This document shows, in pieces, positions 61,790 to 64,000 of a stretch of DNA of 64,000 bases (positions within the stretch are counted from its first letter, which is position 1; each line of letters opens with the position of its first letter). Source of the stretch: Dyella flava (GTDB taxonomy: Bacteria; Pseudomonadota; Gammaproteobacteria; Xanthomonadales; Rhodanobacteraceae); NCBI RefSeq assembly GCF_016904955.1, contig NZ_JADIKE010000034.1, positions 186,001-250,000 of the forward strand. The letters are read 5' to 3'. The notes under the pieces are model-generated. The model was not told where the DNA came from. It worked only from the letters and a program-made list of their open reading frames with translations, and searched no databases. The position numbers and the translations under genes were made by a program.

Positions 61790-64000
61790 ATGCAGATGCC
61801 GACTATGACGACCGCGGAAACCACTTACCGCAGCCGCGCCCCCTGGTGGTTCAACATCGCCGGGCACCTGCTTGAACCCTGGGTTCGCATCCGCCGCGAC
61901 CCGGCCGAACCGGCCGGGCTGCTGAAGAGCGACGCCCCGGTTTGCTATGTGATCGAGCGTGATGGCTTTTCCGATGCGCTGATCCTCGATCGCGCCTGCC
62001 GCGAGGCCGGTCTGCCCAGCCCGATGCAGCCGCTGAGCAATACGCGGCGCAAACGCTCGGTGTTCGCCCTGGCTCGTCGTGACGGTGAAGTGTTCGGCCG
62101 CAATCGCAAACGCTCGCCGAATGAACCGATCGGGCAACTGATCCGCTCGCTGGAAGGTTTCCCCGAGCGCGACATCCAGATCGTGCCGGTCTCCATCTAC
62201 GTCGGCCGCGCGCCTTCGCGCGAAACCGGCTGGTTCCGGGTGTTGTTCTCGGAAAACTGGGTGGTGGTCGGCCGCTTCCGCCGCATGCTCGCCCTGCTGC
62301 TCAATGGCCGCGACACGGTGGTGCATTTCTCTGCGCCGGTATCGCTGCGCCAGGTGATGAACGAGAGCAGCGAGCTGCAGCCGGAACGCTTCGCGCGCAA
62401 GATGGCGCGCGTGTTGCGCACTCACTTCCGCCGTATTCGCGCGGCAGTGATCGGGCCGGATCTTTCGCACCGCCGTACCGTGGTCGATGCCGTGCTCAAC
62501 GCCGAACCGGTGCGCGCTGCGATCACCTCCAACGCCGTGAAGGAAAACATCAGCTACGCCAAGGCGTGGGAACGCGCGCACAACATGATGATGGAAATCG
62601 CCGCCGACTATTCGCACCCGGTGGTGCGCTCGGCGTCGTTCCTGCTGCGCAACTTCTGGAACAAGCTGTACGACGGCATCACCATGCATCATTTCGACAA
62701 GGCCCGCGCTGCCGCGCCGGGCTACGAAGTAGTGTACGTGCCCAGCCATCGCAGCCATGCCGACTATCTGCTGATGTCGTATCAGCTGCATGCCTCGGGA
62801 GTGGTGGTGCCGCATATCGCCGCCGGTGTGAACCTCAACCTGCCGCTGATCGGCCCGATCCTGCGTCGCGGCGGTGCGTTCTTCCTGCGCCGCAGCTTCA
62901 AGGGCAATGCGCTGTATCCGGTGGTGTTCAACGAATACCTGGCGCAGCTGATCGACCGCGGCGTGCCGATCGAATACTTCATCGAAGGCGGACGCTCGCG
63001 CACCGGCCGCTTGCTCGCACCGCGCGCCGGCCTGCTGGCGATGACCGTGCGCGCTTTCCTGCGCGCGCCACGCCGCCCAGTGCTATTCCAGCCCGTGTAC
63101 ATCGGCTATGAAAAGCTGATGGAGGGCAAAAGCTATGCTGGTGAACTGTCCGGCAAGCCCAAAGAAAAGGAATCACTGATCGGGCTGATCCGCGGCCTCA
63201 GCGTGCTGCGCCAGCGCTACGGCCATGTCGCGCTGAACTTCGGCGAGCCGATCGAGCTGACGCCGATGCTCGACGCTGCCAACGGCGATTGGCGTGACAA
63301 CACCAGCGATCCCAGCGTAAAGCCGGAATGGCTCAACGGCGTGGTCGACAAGCTGGCCGAACAAATCCAGATCAACATCAACCGCGCCGCTGACGTTAAC
63401 CCGATCAACCTGCTTGCCCTCGCCTTGTTGGCGACGCCCAAGCATGCGATGGCGGAAAACGATCTGCTTGCGCAGCTGGAGCTGATGAAGGCGCTGCTCG
63501 AAGAGCTGCCCTATTCCGATCGCGTCACGCTCACGCCGATGGCGCCGGATGCCATCATCGCCTACGGCGAACAGATGGGATGGATTACCCGCATACGCCA
63601 CCCGCTTGGCGATGTGCTGACGGTCGAAGGCGAGCCGGCGGTGTTGCTGAGTTACTTCCGCAACAACGTGCAACACCTGATCGCCCCCGCCGCGTGGGTG
63701 GCCTGCTGCTTCCTCAACAACCGCCGCATGACGCGCGCCTCGATTCTGCGCCTGGGCCGCATCATCTATCCGTTTATCCAGGGCGAACTGTTCCTGCCCT
63801 GGGACAGCGAAGGCTTCGGCCATCAGTTGCAGGCAACCATCGATTTCTTCGTGCGCCGCGGCCTGCTGGAAGCCAGCGGCGAAAGTCGCGTGCTGGAACG
63901 CGGCCCCGGCCAGGACGACGCCGCTTATCAGCTGAAAGTGATCGCGCGCAACCTGATCCAGGCTTTCGAGCGCTACTACATCGCCATCGCCGCCCTGGTG
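61790..64000 (+). CDS. plsB: Glycerol-3-phosphate acyltransferase PlsB (3' end outside window)
   Basis: 737 codons visible from ATG 61790 (ATG 61796 is possible); E. coli PlsB has 807 residues, so about 70-100 are missing at the right edge. Acyltransferase block 1 HX4D is in VPSHRSHADYLL, block III in FIEGGRSRTGR, block IV near VLFQPVYIGYEK. NLNLPLIGPILRRGGAFFLRRS is the glycerolipid acyltransferase signature. It makes lysophosphatidate from sn-glycerol-3-phosphate, which GpsA (44487) supplies. Confidence 0.96.
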   Translation, partial: MQMPTMTTAETTYRSRAPWWFNIAGHLLEPWVRIRRDPAEPAGLLKSDAPVCYVIERDGFSDALILDRACREAGLPSPMQPLSNTRRKRSVFALARRDGEVFGRNRKRSPNEPIGQLIRSLEGFPERDIQIVPVSIYVGRAPSRETGWFRVLFSENWVVVGRFRRMLALLLNGRDTVVHFSAPVSLRQVMNESSELQPERFARKMARVLRTHFRRIRAAVIGPDLSHRRTVVDAVLNAEPVRAAITSNAVKENISYAKAWERAHNMMMEIAADYSHPVVRSASFLLRNFWNKLYDGITMHHFDKARAAAPGYEVVYVPSHRSHADYLLMSYQLHASGVVVPHIAAGVNLNLPLIGPILRRGGAFFLRRSFKGNALYPVVFNEYLAQLIDRGVPIEYFIEGGRSRTGRLLAPRAGLLAMTVRAFLRAPRRPVLFQPVYIGYEKLMEGKSYAGELSGKPKEKESLIGLIRGLSVLRQRYGHVALNFGEPIELTPMLDAANGDWRDNTSDPSVKPEWLNGVVDKLAEQIQININRAADVNPINLLALALLATPKHAMAENDLLAQLELMKALLEELPYSDRVTLTPMAPDAIIAYGEQMGWITRIRHPLGDVLTVEGEPAVLLSYFRNNVQHLIAPAAWVACCFLNNRRMTRASILRLGRIIYPFIQGELFLPWDSEGFGHQLQATIDFFVRRGLLEASGESRVLERGPGQDDAAYQLKVIARNLIQAFERYYIAIAALV

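Overview
The window reads as chromosome of a GC-rich gammaproteobacterium of the Xanthomonadales, most likely family Rhodanobacteraceae (Dyella/Rhodanobacter/Luteibacter type). This rests on recognisable housekeeping proteins (HemB, SecB, GpsA, L28/L33, Fpg, Tdk, Rep, PlsB), an orphan TonB-dependent receptor with a periplasmic glutaminyl cyclase, and the style of the intergenic palindromic repeats. The genus is inferred; no rRNA or other typing gene is present.

Region 1 (1-9424) is a catabolic locus on the + strand. It holds a 5'-truncated FGGY sugar kinase, a class II aldolase, a class III aminotransferase, a second aldolase-like protein that has lost its zinc ligands, an MFS transporter preceded by a 13-codon His-rich mini-ORF, a TonB-dependent receptor and an aldehyde dehydrogenase. 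Stop/start overlaps bind the first four genes. Together they suggest outer-membrane uptake, inner-membrane transport, phosphorylation, C-C cleavage or epimerisation, amino-group transfer and aldehyde oxidation of an unidentified polyol or amino-sugar-like substrate.

Region 2 (about 9425-20700) is an accessory island that is visibly AT-richer in places. It contains a partial duplication of the ALDH 3' end, a secreted Rhs/YD-repeat protein followed by a small membrane-anchored candidate immunity protein, a complete IS4-family element, a zinc-metallopeptidase candidate effector with an exported partner, an IS4 remnant that truncates a methyltransferase, a seven-helix PQ-loop-like protein and an orphan 112-aa gene. 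A 79-bp terminator-bearing direct repeat brackets its right half. The likely theme is interbacterial antagonism cargo plus mobile debris.

Region 3 (20715-44397) returns to core-like genes: a FadL-type porin, YcgL, a very large membrane-anchored ankyrin protein, a KefB/C-type antiporter, glutaminyl cyclase, a LysR/DUF4865/tautomerase locus, HemB, a sedolisin (S53) peptidase, glucokinase, a HAD phosphatase, an autotransporter, a Sel1-like exported protein and a SNF2-family helicase. GC-rich palindromes and a 122-bp tandem repeat occupy the gaps.

Region 4 (44487-64000) holds secB-gpsA, divergent rpmB-rpmG, a DUF4166/DCC-thiol protein/saccharopine-dehydrogenase-like group, a fatty acid desaturase, a GldA/F/G-like ABC operon running into mutM, an uncharacterised protein, tdk, rep, bluB, an AI-2E family permease, a candidate small RNA with promoter and terminator, a lipoprotein, and plsB, which runs off the right edge.
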